From Tomocerus qinae (taxonomy: Eukaryota > Arthropoda > Collembola > Entomobryomorpha > Tomoceridae), in NCBI GenBank assembly GCA_020055645.1, contig CM034546.1, forward strand, positions 90,582,001 through 90,646,000: DNA of 64,000 nucleotides, in the 5' to 3' direction. The notes under the pieces were generated by a model. It was given only the letters and a program-made list of their open reading frames with translations. It was not told where the DNA came from and did not search any database. Of this stretch, positions 15,001-27,700 are shown piece by piece. Position 1 is the stretch's first letter. Each line of letters begins with the position of its first letter. The position numbers and the translations under genes were made by a program.

Positions 15001-18000
15001 ATAGGAAATTGTACATTAGGCAAGCCCATCTATCGTTGATAGTTATTCAAACGGCAACGAAAGTTGTTTTTGTTTCTCATCGTGAATGTAGTCTACTGCT
15101 GTTGCATCTTTCCCAGTAAATGACAACGTGTTTCTTAACCAACTTCAGAATTTAAGGAATAAAGGGAGTTGGTCCAATGTGTCACACTGTGGAGTTAGAT
15201 AAGATGATTGTATAATTCTGATCATGTCAAAAGAGTACTAAATGGTTTAGTATGCAAAAAGGTACACTCTTTGATATCTGAAGGTAATAATTAATGTTTG
15301 GATTTGTTGACATATCCTTTGGTTGGCGTGTCAAGAGTTGCAGGGAAGAAGAGTCTCGAGTACCTTATTCTGCAGATTATGTAACTTATGCTAATTATAC
15401 AGTGTATAATGTTTTTATGTATTTATGCACTCTTCCAGTGCTTGTGAGTTCATTATGCACTTTGTCTCTACTCTAGATATTGTAATCTGTAAAATGTAAT
15501 AGGATTTCTATTTTCCTATAATATTTTACTGCTTATCTGTTGTTTTTTGCATAATAAATTAGCGTACCTAAACACAGAGCATACATAAATGTACCTAGCC
15601 GATCTTTTTCATTTACTTCCCTATTTAATATATATAGCGTGTGTGGCATGCCCTGCACTGTCCTATTTATTACATTAGCGATGTGTTTGACGTTGCTCTT
15701 GCTTTAAGTGCAATGGTATTGCAAGTATTGCAACTCTCACATCCGACATCCCACAGAGCTATTAGCACAATTGTGATCTAGGTAGGCACAGACCAGTAGA
15801 TAATTGCAGCCAAAAACGCAGCCTCCATGTGCTCCAATCTAAACTAATTGCACTCTCCAATGCATTTTTGTTTTTTCGATCGTTTTCTTTGGTCAGTTGG
15901 GTCAAGCAGACACAAACTAAAATGCTACTAACTAAACAGTTAAGTAATCTGTACTTCTAGCATAACCGATTCAATTCTATTCACTATAATTCTATTACAA
16001 ATATTACACGCCTATTACAATAGCTTCTTTGGTAGATTTACGTAATCTGCTCTGCGAAGCAATAATATGAGTTGTCGCTACAAATTGTTATTTCACTACC
16101 TGAATATACCTAATATCACAATATCTATCTCAATTCTAGATTTCGTCTACTAAATAAAAATTAATTGATTTTCCATATGTCAGCGTCTAGCTTTAGAAAA
16201 TATATATCTTTGGTGTAACTCGTATCAACTATGTTCACTTACAAAGGTATATTCTACATTTTATATTGAAATAGTGTCTCTGTCGTTCTTCTGGATGTGC
16301 ACCTAATATTATTATTGCAGTTGCAAAATCTAAGAGCTAGGTCATACATATATGTCACTCTATATAGATGTAATAGGATTTGCCAATAACATACTTTAGC
16401 AATTAAGTCTACAATAATTGTAGTAACTTTGATTCTAGTAGCAGTAGATTAGCAATAATAATTAAGGGAATAATGACACCTATAAATTTGTCCATTTTCA
16501 ATTTTATCGATCTATTAATATAGCCATTAAATTTTTTTTAAACAATAAGTAAGATGAAGAGTAGCGTTTGCACCTGCATTGCAGCATTTAAAAATAAACA
16601 ACATGAATAGACAGTATTTTGGTTACTGACTATTATCGCACTGACTACACTGAATTGCGTCAAATTCCATTTTGCATGTAGTACTAGCTGACTAAGTATA
16701 ATAGTAATTATTCAATGCTAGTTTCTTTTCTACAGTATGTATGAACAGCAAATTCCAGGTTTGGACCCAAAATACTGGTTAGCTATTGATTTGACGCATT
16801 TAGTTTGTCTACCGATTGAATAAGTAGTCGATTGTAATTTGGTTACCTGACCTAGTCTATTTAATTGCATTTGTCTGTCTGCTGCAAACGGGAATTTTGT
16901 ACAGTATAGCTATAATGAAAATAAACGTTTTGGTCAAGTAAATGGATATAATTATGTACGCATAATTATATCAACCTGGTCAGTGTGACCAGCAGAGCTG
17001 GCCACAATGATGAATTGGCACTTTCTTTGATTAAATACATGTATACATAGCAGATCAGTTTGCAAAGAACTTAAGCTATTTCATTCAGTTTAGTATACCT
17101 TCAATGTACAACGCACTCATTTTACATGATAATTGATAGCAATTTGTAGAATTACTGGTTTATTATTGCAACAAAGTATAATTAATATTTACCAGATTGA
17201 TGAAAAATACGCGGCAGAGCAAGCACAAGTGCAATTTTGTCATATTTATGGGCATACCCTGTTAAATTGCGTAGATATTTATTTAATTTCAAAATGGTTA
17301 AAAGGGGTTGGAACAACAGAAGCAGTAAGTACGAAAACCTCTTTGGTAATTTGTAGCGTATCTCATGCATTTTGTGTTCGTTTTGCTGACGCCATGCATT
17401 TCAGGTATGTAGGATGCAGGCAAAACATGGGAAGAAAAATATATCATTTCCTGAAAATTCAATAATTAAATGGGATGTAATGGTAACAAATGTAGAAACT
17501 GTCGAAACAGAATCACAATCAGGAGTCCCAATACATTACATACGTCTACTATGATTTATATAATGGTAATGATTGTTATTGTGTTGCATAATGGGAATAA
17601 AATGTTTTGTTGTGATGCGAATGTGTACCATCAAGTATCAACATCAACAATGCTCTGCTGACAATTAGTGCTCAGCACCAGCGCAAAAATCATGTACCTC
17701 CTCACGCTACGTTTTAAGCCGCTGCTGCTGCACTTGTTGTTGTTATGAGTTTGTAAGTGTGTTGACTTTTGCTTTCTGCAACGATTTTTTGCACTCTTTA
17801 GTTAGGCCAAGCCATGTAGGCAGCATGTACAGAAATGTTTACATCCACTATAGTAAAGAATACGAATGTACAAGTTCTCAATATCATCATTATCTGAACT
17901 GACGCATATGCACACAAATCATCAGCCAACTGGTTCTTGGCAATTAACACGCTCAAATGAATATGTAAAATAAATAAGCATCTGGTTTAATGTTCATTAA

Positions 18001-18225
18001 AATTATGTGTAACATTAAAAAATTTATTTTCAGAAAGAAAAAGAGAATAAATCAGAGTTAATATCTACTAATATATCCTGAAATGTAGGTTTAATAGCTA
18101 CTGAAGTAGTAAAATGCAAATTACAGTCATTTCTACGCAATGCATTACCTCTGTGATAGGTGTGTGCGGTCCTCGTATAAAACACATAAGTTGGTCAGGC
18201 AGTACTTTTCAAGTCACTATTATTG
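1..18225. other. Gene-free AT-rich DNA, first part of the desert
   Basis: I see no supportable gene here. ORFs on both strands are short, show no recognisable domain or family motif, and are not joined by convincing splice sites into anything longer. I recognised no tRNA, rRNA, snRNA or familiar arthropod miRNA by eye, and no transposase or reverse transcriptase fragment. The DNA is AT-rich without large tandem arrays. A small near-perfect hairpin lies at 15489-15530 and a perfect 12-bp inverted repeat at 16945-16972. The stretch could be intergenic regulatory DNA or part of a very long intron of a gene outside the window. Sequence alone does not separate these. Confidence 0.6.
16945..16972. 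repeat. Short perfect palindrome
   Basis: Two 12-bp arms (GATATAATTATG and its exact reverse complement) are separated by the 4-bp spacer TACG. The DNA is AT-rich, so a match of this size could arise by chance. No gene lies nearby. Confidence 0.5.
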
Positions 18226-18700
18226 TTACCACAGCTCAACGTCTAAGTACAGGGCAAGACAGGATCCATTATCGTCATATAAACAGTAAAATTATTGACT
18301 TTTGTCGAAGTCAGAGCTGTCCGCCGTAAGGCCTATGCTAAAGTGTAAACAACGTATGTGAGGCTGTCACAACGTCCTGCCCTGTGAGAAAGTCATTTTG
18401 GATATCATCTCTAGGCTGTTTCCATAGGGGTGTGAAAAACAGATCAAATTGGTCAATCTCCATTTAAGTTTACCAATTTTATCTGTTTTTTACACCCCTA
18501 TGGAAACAGCCTAGAGATCATATCCAAAATGACTTTCTCACAGGGCAGGACGTTGTGACAGCCTCACATACATTGTTTTCAATTTAACATAGGCCTTACC
18601 GGGGACAGCTCTGACTTCGACAAAAGTCAGTAATTTTACTGTTTACATGACGATAATGGATCCTGTCTTGCCCTGTACTTAGACGTTGAGCTGTGGTAAC
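18226..18700. repeat. Long foldback (hairpin) element, about 228-bp arms
   Basis: The left arm (18226-18453) and right arm (18472-18700) are near-perfect reverse complements around an 18-bp loop. The outer ends are GTTACCACAGCTCAACG on the left and its complement ending CTGTGGTAAC on the right. The inner ends are GTGTGAAAAACAGAT and ATCTGTTTTTTACAC. Only scattered mismatches and very small indels are visible, for example within the AAGGCCTATG...CATAGGCCTT part, so the two arms are either young or kept alike. I found no clear target-site duplication and no ORF that could encode a transposase. It is most likely a foldback or MITE-type non-autonomous DNA element. A transcript across it would form a dsRNA stem of more than 200 bp. 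Confidence 0.85.
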
Positions 18701-21700
18701 ATACATATGTAATTAGCTCCATTGCCCACGAAAAGCAGAAAAACGTAAATCAATTAATTTATGGTTACGTCCACAAGGGAGGAAAAAATTATATCCTACT
18801 AACGTTTGTCAAAAACATTTAAGATTTTGTTTACCATGGATGTAATCACTCAATTAACTAGATTTCGCTGGCAATTATGTCAATGCACACGCTATTTTGT
18901 CTATTTAACAGCAACAATACACGTTAAGTCTATACCTCACCACATTATATCTTTTTCGCAATTCCATCAAAAATCTTTTTTGGACCAATTCCAATATCCA
19001 ACCAATAGTCCACAATTTGTTAGATTCTAGCCAGTTGTAACTTGTAACTAAAACGTGAAATTAAGAATACCTAACTTAATTGTAAATAGGAGCTTTTAAC
19101 TTCATCTTAGAAGAGTCAGCAGATATAGTAGGTAATTAATTCTACCTGTGTAGCGTATCTCAAGACGATAAAGATAAAATATGTTCATATGTAATAGTGG
19201 TTTGAGTGTCTTGTAAGAAATCGATGTAAGTTAATTTTCCATAAATCAAATGTCTCTGTTTTAAGTTTCTCTCTGAGTTGGTTGGGTCGTCAGAAATAAA
19301 AGAGGAGAACAAAGAGGGAAGAGTGAGAGAGACATGTTTTGCGAACAAAGATCTCCCTCTTAGAAAAGACAAAACTATTTATTCTGAGCAACCAATGCCC
19401 TCCCGACAAGTATTACAAAAGTGAAAAGCTTTTTAGAGCTAATTAGGCTCGAAAACGATTAAATGAGCATGAGTTTAGTTACGCTGCGTTAGGCCATGGG
19501 TAAGTCTGGTCTTGGAATGTGTTTAGGTTTAGGTCGTTCGTAGAGAGGCTTATACAATGATTAGATGTAGAGATTGAAATTCATCTCTCGGGCGACAAGA
19601 TGAAACCAAAGGAGCATTGAGATGAAGTAGTAAATGCTTTGTGCGTACATAGGAGTATGTCAGTTGATATTCCCCATATTAGTCCATGTAGTTATTAAGA
19701 GAAAGAGAGAATTTAACTCGCAAATAGGAATAAGCCATTAGAAGTCTAGTCACCAGCAAAATCTATAGAAGGCAGTTAGTTATCATATATGCTAATGATT
19801 AATGACTTACTTGAATCGTATTGTGATTCTCTCTGTGTTCTCTACTGTTTTTCCATTGTGCATAAGTAATCGTAAGCAAGCAGTGGCTCTTAAGCTAAGT
19901 AATTTATAAGCACACGAGTGACATATGGACACAGGCTCTTTACGAATAGTTATTATGTTATCTTTAGCCTTTAAACGTTAATTCTGGCTCTGTGCACTAC
20001 GCTGTGGCTCATTTTCCTTTCGAAGGTAATAATAGTATGTCCAACGGCTTTTAGCGCTAAACACATAGGAAATGAGTTCAATTAGGTTAAAGGGGTAGTG
20101 TGGGGATGGGAGTGTAGACATTATTTCAGCTGCTTAAACAATTCCTTGCCAATTTCCATTTGCAAATTGCCGAGCATTTACTATGAACAAACGGCCGCAA
20201 TCTTTATCGCATCTCTTAAAGATCTATAAATGAAGACTGGAAACTACTCGATGTGATAATTATGGAGATGGGATCTTGATTAGCCATCAGCGATTTGCCA
20301 CTACACCTGCAGACTTGCCATTGTCAGATCTAACACAAAAACAATCCTTCTGCTCTTATTTTTAGTTCGTTTTACAATCCTTATTGAAGGTAATCACTCG
20401 CAAATGCAAGAGTTTTAGCTCGTAACTTTCAATTTCTTTTTCCGCATTATCGGTAACACTTTAATGCAAATTGTAATTGGACGTGTAGATCATTGGCTTG
20501 GATAAATGCTAAAAGTTGCTAAATGATCGTAAATATATATTATTGAGTCACTGATTTGCGGTGATAGAGAAATTAATTGAACTGTTTTGGACAAGAGAAA
20601 AATAGCCCATTATTATCTAGTCATTGTTTATTATCCGCAATCACAACTATAATAAGCACTGATGGCTGTTCAATTGACTAAATTTATTTTCAGATTCAGC
20701 CTTTTAAAGTTATCTGTTCTTTGATTAGTTGGTGGAAGTAGCAAGAAAAGTAAGTCAAGATTTTTTCTGCAATTGTCTAACAATAAATTGAATGATTCGA
20801 CCTATACTGACCGTAGTGAAGATTATAATTTTCCTTGCATTTTATTTTATAGTGAAGTAATAGTAATAATTTTCGAGGATTTGGTAATAACAACAGCAGT
20901 GTGTGAGAACAAAATTGTTAAGTGGATGAACAAGATGAAGAAAAGATTAGTTTCTATTATTTAGCATATGCATTTAGCGAAAAGGTAAAAGTGAAATGAG
21001 AACACCGTTGTAGAGGTAGGCCAAGAAAAGAAATTGCAATTGTTATTTTTTTGATAATTTTTTTCCGAATTGTTATTGTTCATTTCCTTATGTAAGCTAA
21101 GGAGTATTACGTGTAGTCACTACCCAAACCAAAGTGTAATTACATTAAATGCTATTACAGAATCTGTTGGAAAAAAAGAGGGAAGAAAGAGAAATGATGG
21201 GTAAACAAATGAAAGTTATGAATCTTTTTAAATAACTGACAGTTAGAGACAAGACAGAGAAACAAGACGGAGGAGACGAAGATAATGAGACTCGGCATAA
21301 TACAGATGGATTTCTAATGCTCAGTTTACGCTCTCAAGTATTTGTAGATTTTGTTGAAAAGCCCAAGTACTTATTCAGCCCATTAGATCTCTGTCCCTAC
21401 CAAACCACTCCAGCATCACGTCTTTTAACAAGAGGCAAACAGAACTAAAACGATTAGAGTCTTTGCCAGGAGCGCATTTCAATTTTCTTATCCTGAATAT
21501 CAACTTCAACCTTCAATGAACCATTGTGTTCTGTTCTCTAATAATGATGCTGTTATTTTAAGTTAGAATTATGAACACTCTTTCTCCCGTCTATTGTACT
21601 TTTGCATCCCACTGATACTGCATTTAGTTATTCAGCCCAAATACTTGTAAGTAAAGACACTCACCCATACAATTTAAACATGATTTAACAGAGTTGTGAA

Positions 21701-24700
21701 TTGAATACCGATGATCCTCTCCACTCCTAACTGCTACTTACTTAACTACCTCTGAAGATTATCAACATCTTATGTCTGCATGTGTACAGCTAACTATGGA
21801 AAACAAGCTGTTTATCTTCAACAACATTGTGTTTAGTCAGCTGAGAATAAAACTATTACGCATTTATAATCAGAAAGGAAAATACTCAAAAATCCGTGTG
21901 GTTCTTCACAAAGGTAAACCACAATCGAGTACCAAAACAACGAACACTTAAGATGACCGACACGATTTTCTTGTCAATTATTCTCAATTTATTTACTACT
22001 ACTTATCTACATATCAACAACTAAACTACAAAAAGAAAATGAAACCCATTTAACATGATAAAATGCATTACCGATGTTTTCATCTCTTGGTTGGTGGAAA
22101 TTCAACATTCGCAAACAAACTTACCTACAGCAATAAAAATGTGAACTTTGAAATATCCACTCATTCATGATTCTCATATTTACTAATCCTGATGTAGATT
22201 GCAGATGTAGGACACAGCTGCAGAATTCGATCGATAAAATTAATTAAATACTTCCCCTAAAAGTCTTGCCTTAAAAGTGTATGGTTAAGTTAAGATCAAT
22301 AAAAACATTAAAATGTTGATAGTAAGTGACAATCATCAGTAAGTGATGGAAATGCTATTATACTGTGATGAGTTAGATAATCATTAGGTGACACTGTTGG
22401 ATGAAGTTTTATGATTAGTTGAGCAGGGAAGGCTACAATGGGTGGCAGAATTTCTTTTTCCTTTCTTTGCAGTACGCACAAGTGAAATTGTTTGCTTTGC
22501 TCTGATTTACAGGGCCATTTAGAGTTTGCATTAGTTACCCATAAAACTATATAGTCGACTAGCAGTACGGGTGCATTCTTCTGTTAGTTTAGCTCAAAAT
22601 CTCTAGTCATGGTGAGATAAACTATTTTAATTTGCTCCTTGTTTTTGCTATTATCATGTCTATACGTTTAAGTAGGTATCTCACTTGCCTGTATAACAAC
22701 TTGCTATACCGAGTGTTATGTTATGTATGCTACTATGTAACGTAACTTGAGTTTGAACAGACCATTTCATGTGCCGTTTGCAAACCACAAAAGCATACCT
22801 TGCTCGTTATAATGCGCACCTTCGTGTTGACTTTATCTTCGTTTGGCTACTATGCTTCTGAATCGACACAAACGTCCATACACAAGAATGTCTACTCCGC
22901 TGCTATCTATGTAAATATAATACTCCGTCCATATGTGCTCGTCTCATCGTCCAAGATGCTTGAGTGAGCAACCGTAGCAAATTTCGTTGGTTTGAATTTT
23001 TCCACTCTTTGAAAAAGGAGTTAAATTTGCTGATTTGGCCAGGCCACTTTACATTATCTGTCTCACATTTATGAGTGCACACAAAAAGTCAAAAGTTGTC
23101 TATTTATCATAAGAAAAAGTCTCATTCAGAAGATATTAAGATAGGTAGAAGATTTGGAGAGGAAGCGTGAGATTTTTTGGTAAATAGAAAAAATCAGCAT
23201 GCAATGTAAATCTGCTCTTGTAATCTAATTGTGTTTCGTTCGGCTCTATGAAAATTCAGTGTGTACATTTATACACACGCTAAGTACATATTACATACTC
23301 CCTAGGTTATTTGCGACTGAGTTTCATAATGTGGATACTAGTGTACAGTGTACACATATGACGATAATAATGGCAACTGGCAAATACAATATTTAATCTT
23401 TGCTGAAGATACGGGGTTAGAATTTTTTATTTGGTGAATGAATAGCTGTTTATGTGACTGGGAGATAATATTCGCATTGTGTCGTGTTCGAATAGTGAGG
23501 GAGAATATTATAAGTATGTGTCATGCCATTCACATTGTCAGCTCTTGCAATCTTCCCTTTTGTCTTGGAATTTATTTTCTGTCCACAGAACATGCAGAAA
23601 CTCAAGTTTGCTTTGTTACGTGTAGAAATGCTATCAGATAGCAAACAACATGTGTGGCATTTTCTATTTGTTTTACTCTCTTTATTCATATCTATCGTTC
23701 CTTGCACTTCGACTATTTTCCTAATACCACTTCAGAAGTAATATCTGTACAATTATGTACTTGCGCATGTAACTGCGAATTTGCAAACTGATTCGTAATA
23801 TTTACTTTCTGTAAACGTGATGGTGATAAATGGTAATAATATTATTAGTTTTTCCATTGCGCCTATTAAACGCATAGACGGATGTTATAAACTACTACTA
23901 TGTATGAATGAAGTAACAATGTGATTCTGGCTAGTTGTTAATAAATAAATGGAAATACTCAACGTAAGTGAACGTAATTAAATAAAGAAGTTTTAGTAAT
24001 ATGAGGCAGATAGACATTCCAATATGAAAATTGGAAGTAGAAAATAATCACACTTCTAGAACTAGCATTTTGCAGTTTCGGAAGTGTTGACACAATTAAA
24101 ATTGAAGGTGTAGTTTGCATAATCGATGGTTCTAATGTTAACACAAACTATTCGCTTTATGAAAACAATTACATTCATCTGCAAGACCTGTTTATTTAAT
24201 TACATCGTCATTACTAAATGTTTACAAGTGTTTATCACGCGAACAAAAACAGTTACATGAATATGAATTGCTCTATCGATTGACGTTTCCTGTTCTAAAA
24301 TGAATGCCCATACCAAAAAGATTCTAGAGGTTGATAGACATGTACTGGGGTAACTAAATCTGTACAATTCTTAATATCTGAATGGATTCATATTATCAGT
24401 ATTCATTATTCCAAAACTTTCAGCAAGTGATATTGAGCAGTCCTTCCTTAGTGTTTCATTGGACCATATTTCAATGAGACCTCTTAATTATAGCGATGAT
24501 GGACTTTGGCCTTTACTATCAACCATTGAAAGGTTAAAAATGACTTGAAAAGCATTTCAAATTACAGGTTATGAGTGATCTTATTTTATTTGCTAATGTA
24601 AAAATTACTCTTTACTTGCAAATAGGCATCACTAGTTTGACTTGGATTTCATTGACACATTTACTTATTGTGCACATATGGATAACTGGGTGCACGTGTC

Positions 24701-27700
24701 TATTTACAAGCTATTAAATGACTGGTCTAAAGTAGATCACTCTGTTTCGCAATAGAAATTAGACAAATTGTTATTTTATCATTTAGCACTCTGATAATGG
24801 TCTCTATAAAAGTATTTTAGAAAAATGCTATTTACTACGAGCGAGTAGCACAAGACGATTTCAATAAAGAAGTTGAGTAAGCATGGACTCGCGTGCCAAC
24901 AATTTGGGAGTAAATAGCAATCGTTTTGCGCAGTTTGGCTGTACGTAACAGATAGCAAGTTTCATATTCTACGGATGCTGCTTTTGTCTCTGTAATTATT
25001 AATATAATTCGTCAGAGGTAATTGATACGACACGAGGAAAGGTTACACAAAAACTACACGCTTATTTGACTACTTTGTAATTTTGCCATGGATAATACTT
25101 GAATTACCTCAAGATTTCATCTTATGGAGCTGCCAATGTGCATCTAGTGTTTGAACAATTACAGGCAAAGGCACTATCAAACTATGGATAACGACAGTGC
25201 ACTATGACTTCAATCATGAATCAAAGCAAGTACACAAAAGTAAGCAAGTATAAAATTAGCTCAAGGGAATTAATTGTCTTGTTTACTTGCTGGCTGAATT
25301 TCAGCTATTATTTTTGATTTCGTTACAGGCAGGTGTGCTAAAAGTAAACAAAGAGTTAAATAGTTTTCACACGTAGAAGAGCAGTTGCATTTTTAGTTAA
25401 TTTTGACACGTAGTCGTAGAGGTGAATGTACCTGGTGCTCTAGATTGTAGTGGCTAAAAATAATTTGCATACAAGACTTTGCATAAGACTAAATTGTATA
25501 AATACGCTTAGCAATTTTCAGTCGAAAGGTTAAGGTCTTAGCTCCTAAAAGTGCCGTACAGCGTACACACACTCTAGATTGCGAATCTGTGTCAAAAAAT
25601 CTATTGAGAGTGAATTCAGACTTTTTCCTGGTATATTTATGGCTTTAATTAGAGTCATTAGCAATAGTGCATGAAAACAAAAGTAACAATGACTCTATTG
25701 CTGAGTTTTCAAAGGTATCTTCATGAATTTGTACTATAATAAATGCCTACTCTGATATTACCATTGTAGCACTTATCTATATTTTTAATTGTAATTGCAC
25801 TGTGATTTGTGTATATCTCGGCTAGATTTTTATTGCTTAAAATCTCAGAGGGGACATAGACAGGGGTGCTTAACAATGTCGTAAAACTCAAAACAATAGA
25901 ACAAATAATTGCAATAATAGAAATACATAGTAGAACACAATAATAAAACTATTTACAATGAAACAAGTCATGAACAGTACAGTTGACTTGAGAATGCAAT
26001 GTCGAGTGTCGGACAAAGTGCATCCCTATAATATGTCTTTATAATATAGCGAGTGATTGTTCCCATAGACCGCTATACCTATCTATACGAATCTAAGGGC
26101 TTGTTGAATGAAGGTGTACAGAACTGAATGGTTATTGTTCATGAGTAGGCTGAACTTAATGTTCATACTGAAACTACACAATAATTGTACATTTATTTAT
26201 TTATAGGTCATTGTTGGTCATGCTGCTTCTGTGCTTTAGTCTGCAGTCACAGAGGTTAAGTGTACTATACTGAAGTTTACAGTCAAGTTAACAGTTTGTT
26301 TTGCATATAGTAGGTACGTTACTTGTATTTGTGTATACATACTACGTACCGTCCTGCGCAAGTACCCTGCCTTCATTATTTACACACGTTAATTTTTAGT
26401 ACTAGATTAGAAATGACAAATAGAAACATCCTGAGAAGAAAATTACAACATAACTAGGAATGCTAATTAGCAGTAAGTGTAGCTTTTCTCTTTATCACCC
26501 TACCATGCTGTGGTTTGCATTGTAATTCTAGCATTTGCAATGTGACGATAATTTCTTTCCTTTAATAACTCGAGCTAATTGCTCTTTGAAGACATAACCA
26601 GTTTCCTTTTATAGACAAAACGACGATTTTCTGACAGAATTGCCGTTTTCTATTTACGTCGACTATTTATGACTGTAATAATTATATTTCGCTTGCCTTC
26701 ACTTGCGCTCTGCCATTTCAAATTATTCCTGTATCTCCATCGCTGACTATATAACTAACTTGCTTATTAGTATAATGCACTCTGTACTGTAGTAGCTAAT
26801 ACATATATCCATTACTCATCCCAAGAATAGATTTTCTTTTAGCTAACTTTAGAAAGTGAAATGCAATTGCAAGAAAAGTAGTAACTTGGGCTGAATGCAA
26901 ACAAAGTCATTGTATTATTGCAATGAAATGCAATTGCTAGCAATGAATTACAAATGACACTACATTCACGTAATTTCGCTCTAAGACAATCACCGGCAGT
27001 CACACCAGTAAATATAAGTTAATGTCTTTATGCGAAACGCAAGAGAACTAATCCCAGGGAATTGCATAGCACATTTTCATTTCTACTATAAATAGTGGTA
27101 CTTGGACAGAATCACTGATATTTTCATAGATTAGAAAACCCTTACAGTAATCGATTATAATATTCCGATCACAATCAAGTCGTTATACAAGTTTGCACAT
27201 CGTCAATATAACATGACGGAACAAAACACTCAAGACAGTTAGTTACATTGACAGGAAATTAATTAATTTTGCATCATAGCATATCTATAGCTGAACCGAA
27301 TCCACTCAAGTCAATAAGCTACATAACAGCAATCTGATCGCATTGTGTGGTTGTTAATACCTTGTAGTAGCTACGTAGTCTGCTATTAGCATTAGGTATT
27401 ACATAGTTGATTGAGAGTGAGAGCATGAAATGGTAGAAATGACCATCCGAATCTTAAACGCCCACAATAATAAGTAGGTGCTCAAGGTATGCAAGTGTTC
27501 ATTATTGAAATACAATGGAATGAAGTAGAAGAAAGCAATCCGTCTCGGCCAGCTTTAAATCAGACATTTATGGACGGATGTTCTACTTATGTGCTTTTGC
27601 ATCCTTATTGATGGATTTCAGACAATCCTTCATTTTCTGTCCGAGTGACCACGTTGAAACAAAAGAGAGCTATTAAATACTATAATAAAATGCATCTATA

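Noticed and set aside
15489-15530. Imperfect hairpin, possible miRNA precursor
   Set aside because: The stem is only about 16 bp, shorter than a miRNA precursor needs, and no known miRNA seed was recognised.
17133-17661. Two successive plus-strand frames (110 and 63 codons)
   Set aside because: No recognisable domain. The first frame lacks a conventional ATG at its listed start, and there is no splice support.
23450-23707. Minus-strand frame with CHTCC and CMFC motifs suggesting a zinc-binding protein
   Set aside because: The cysteine spacing fits no zinc-finger class, and overlapping frames are open on the other strand.
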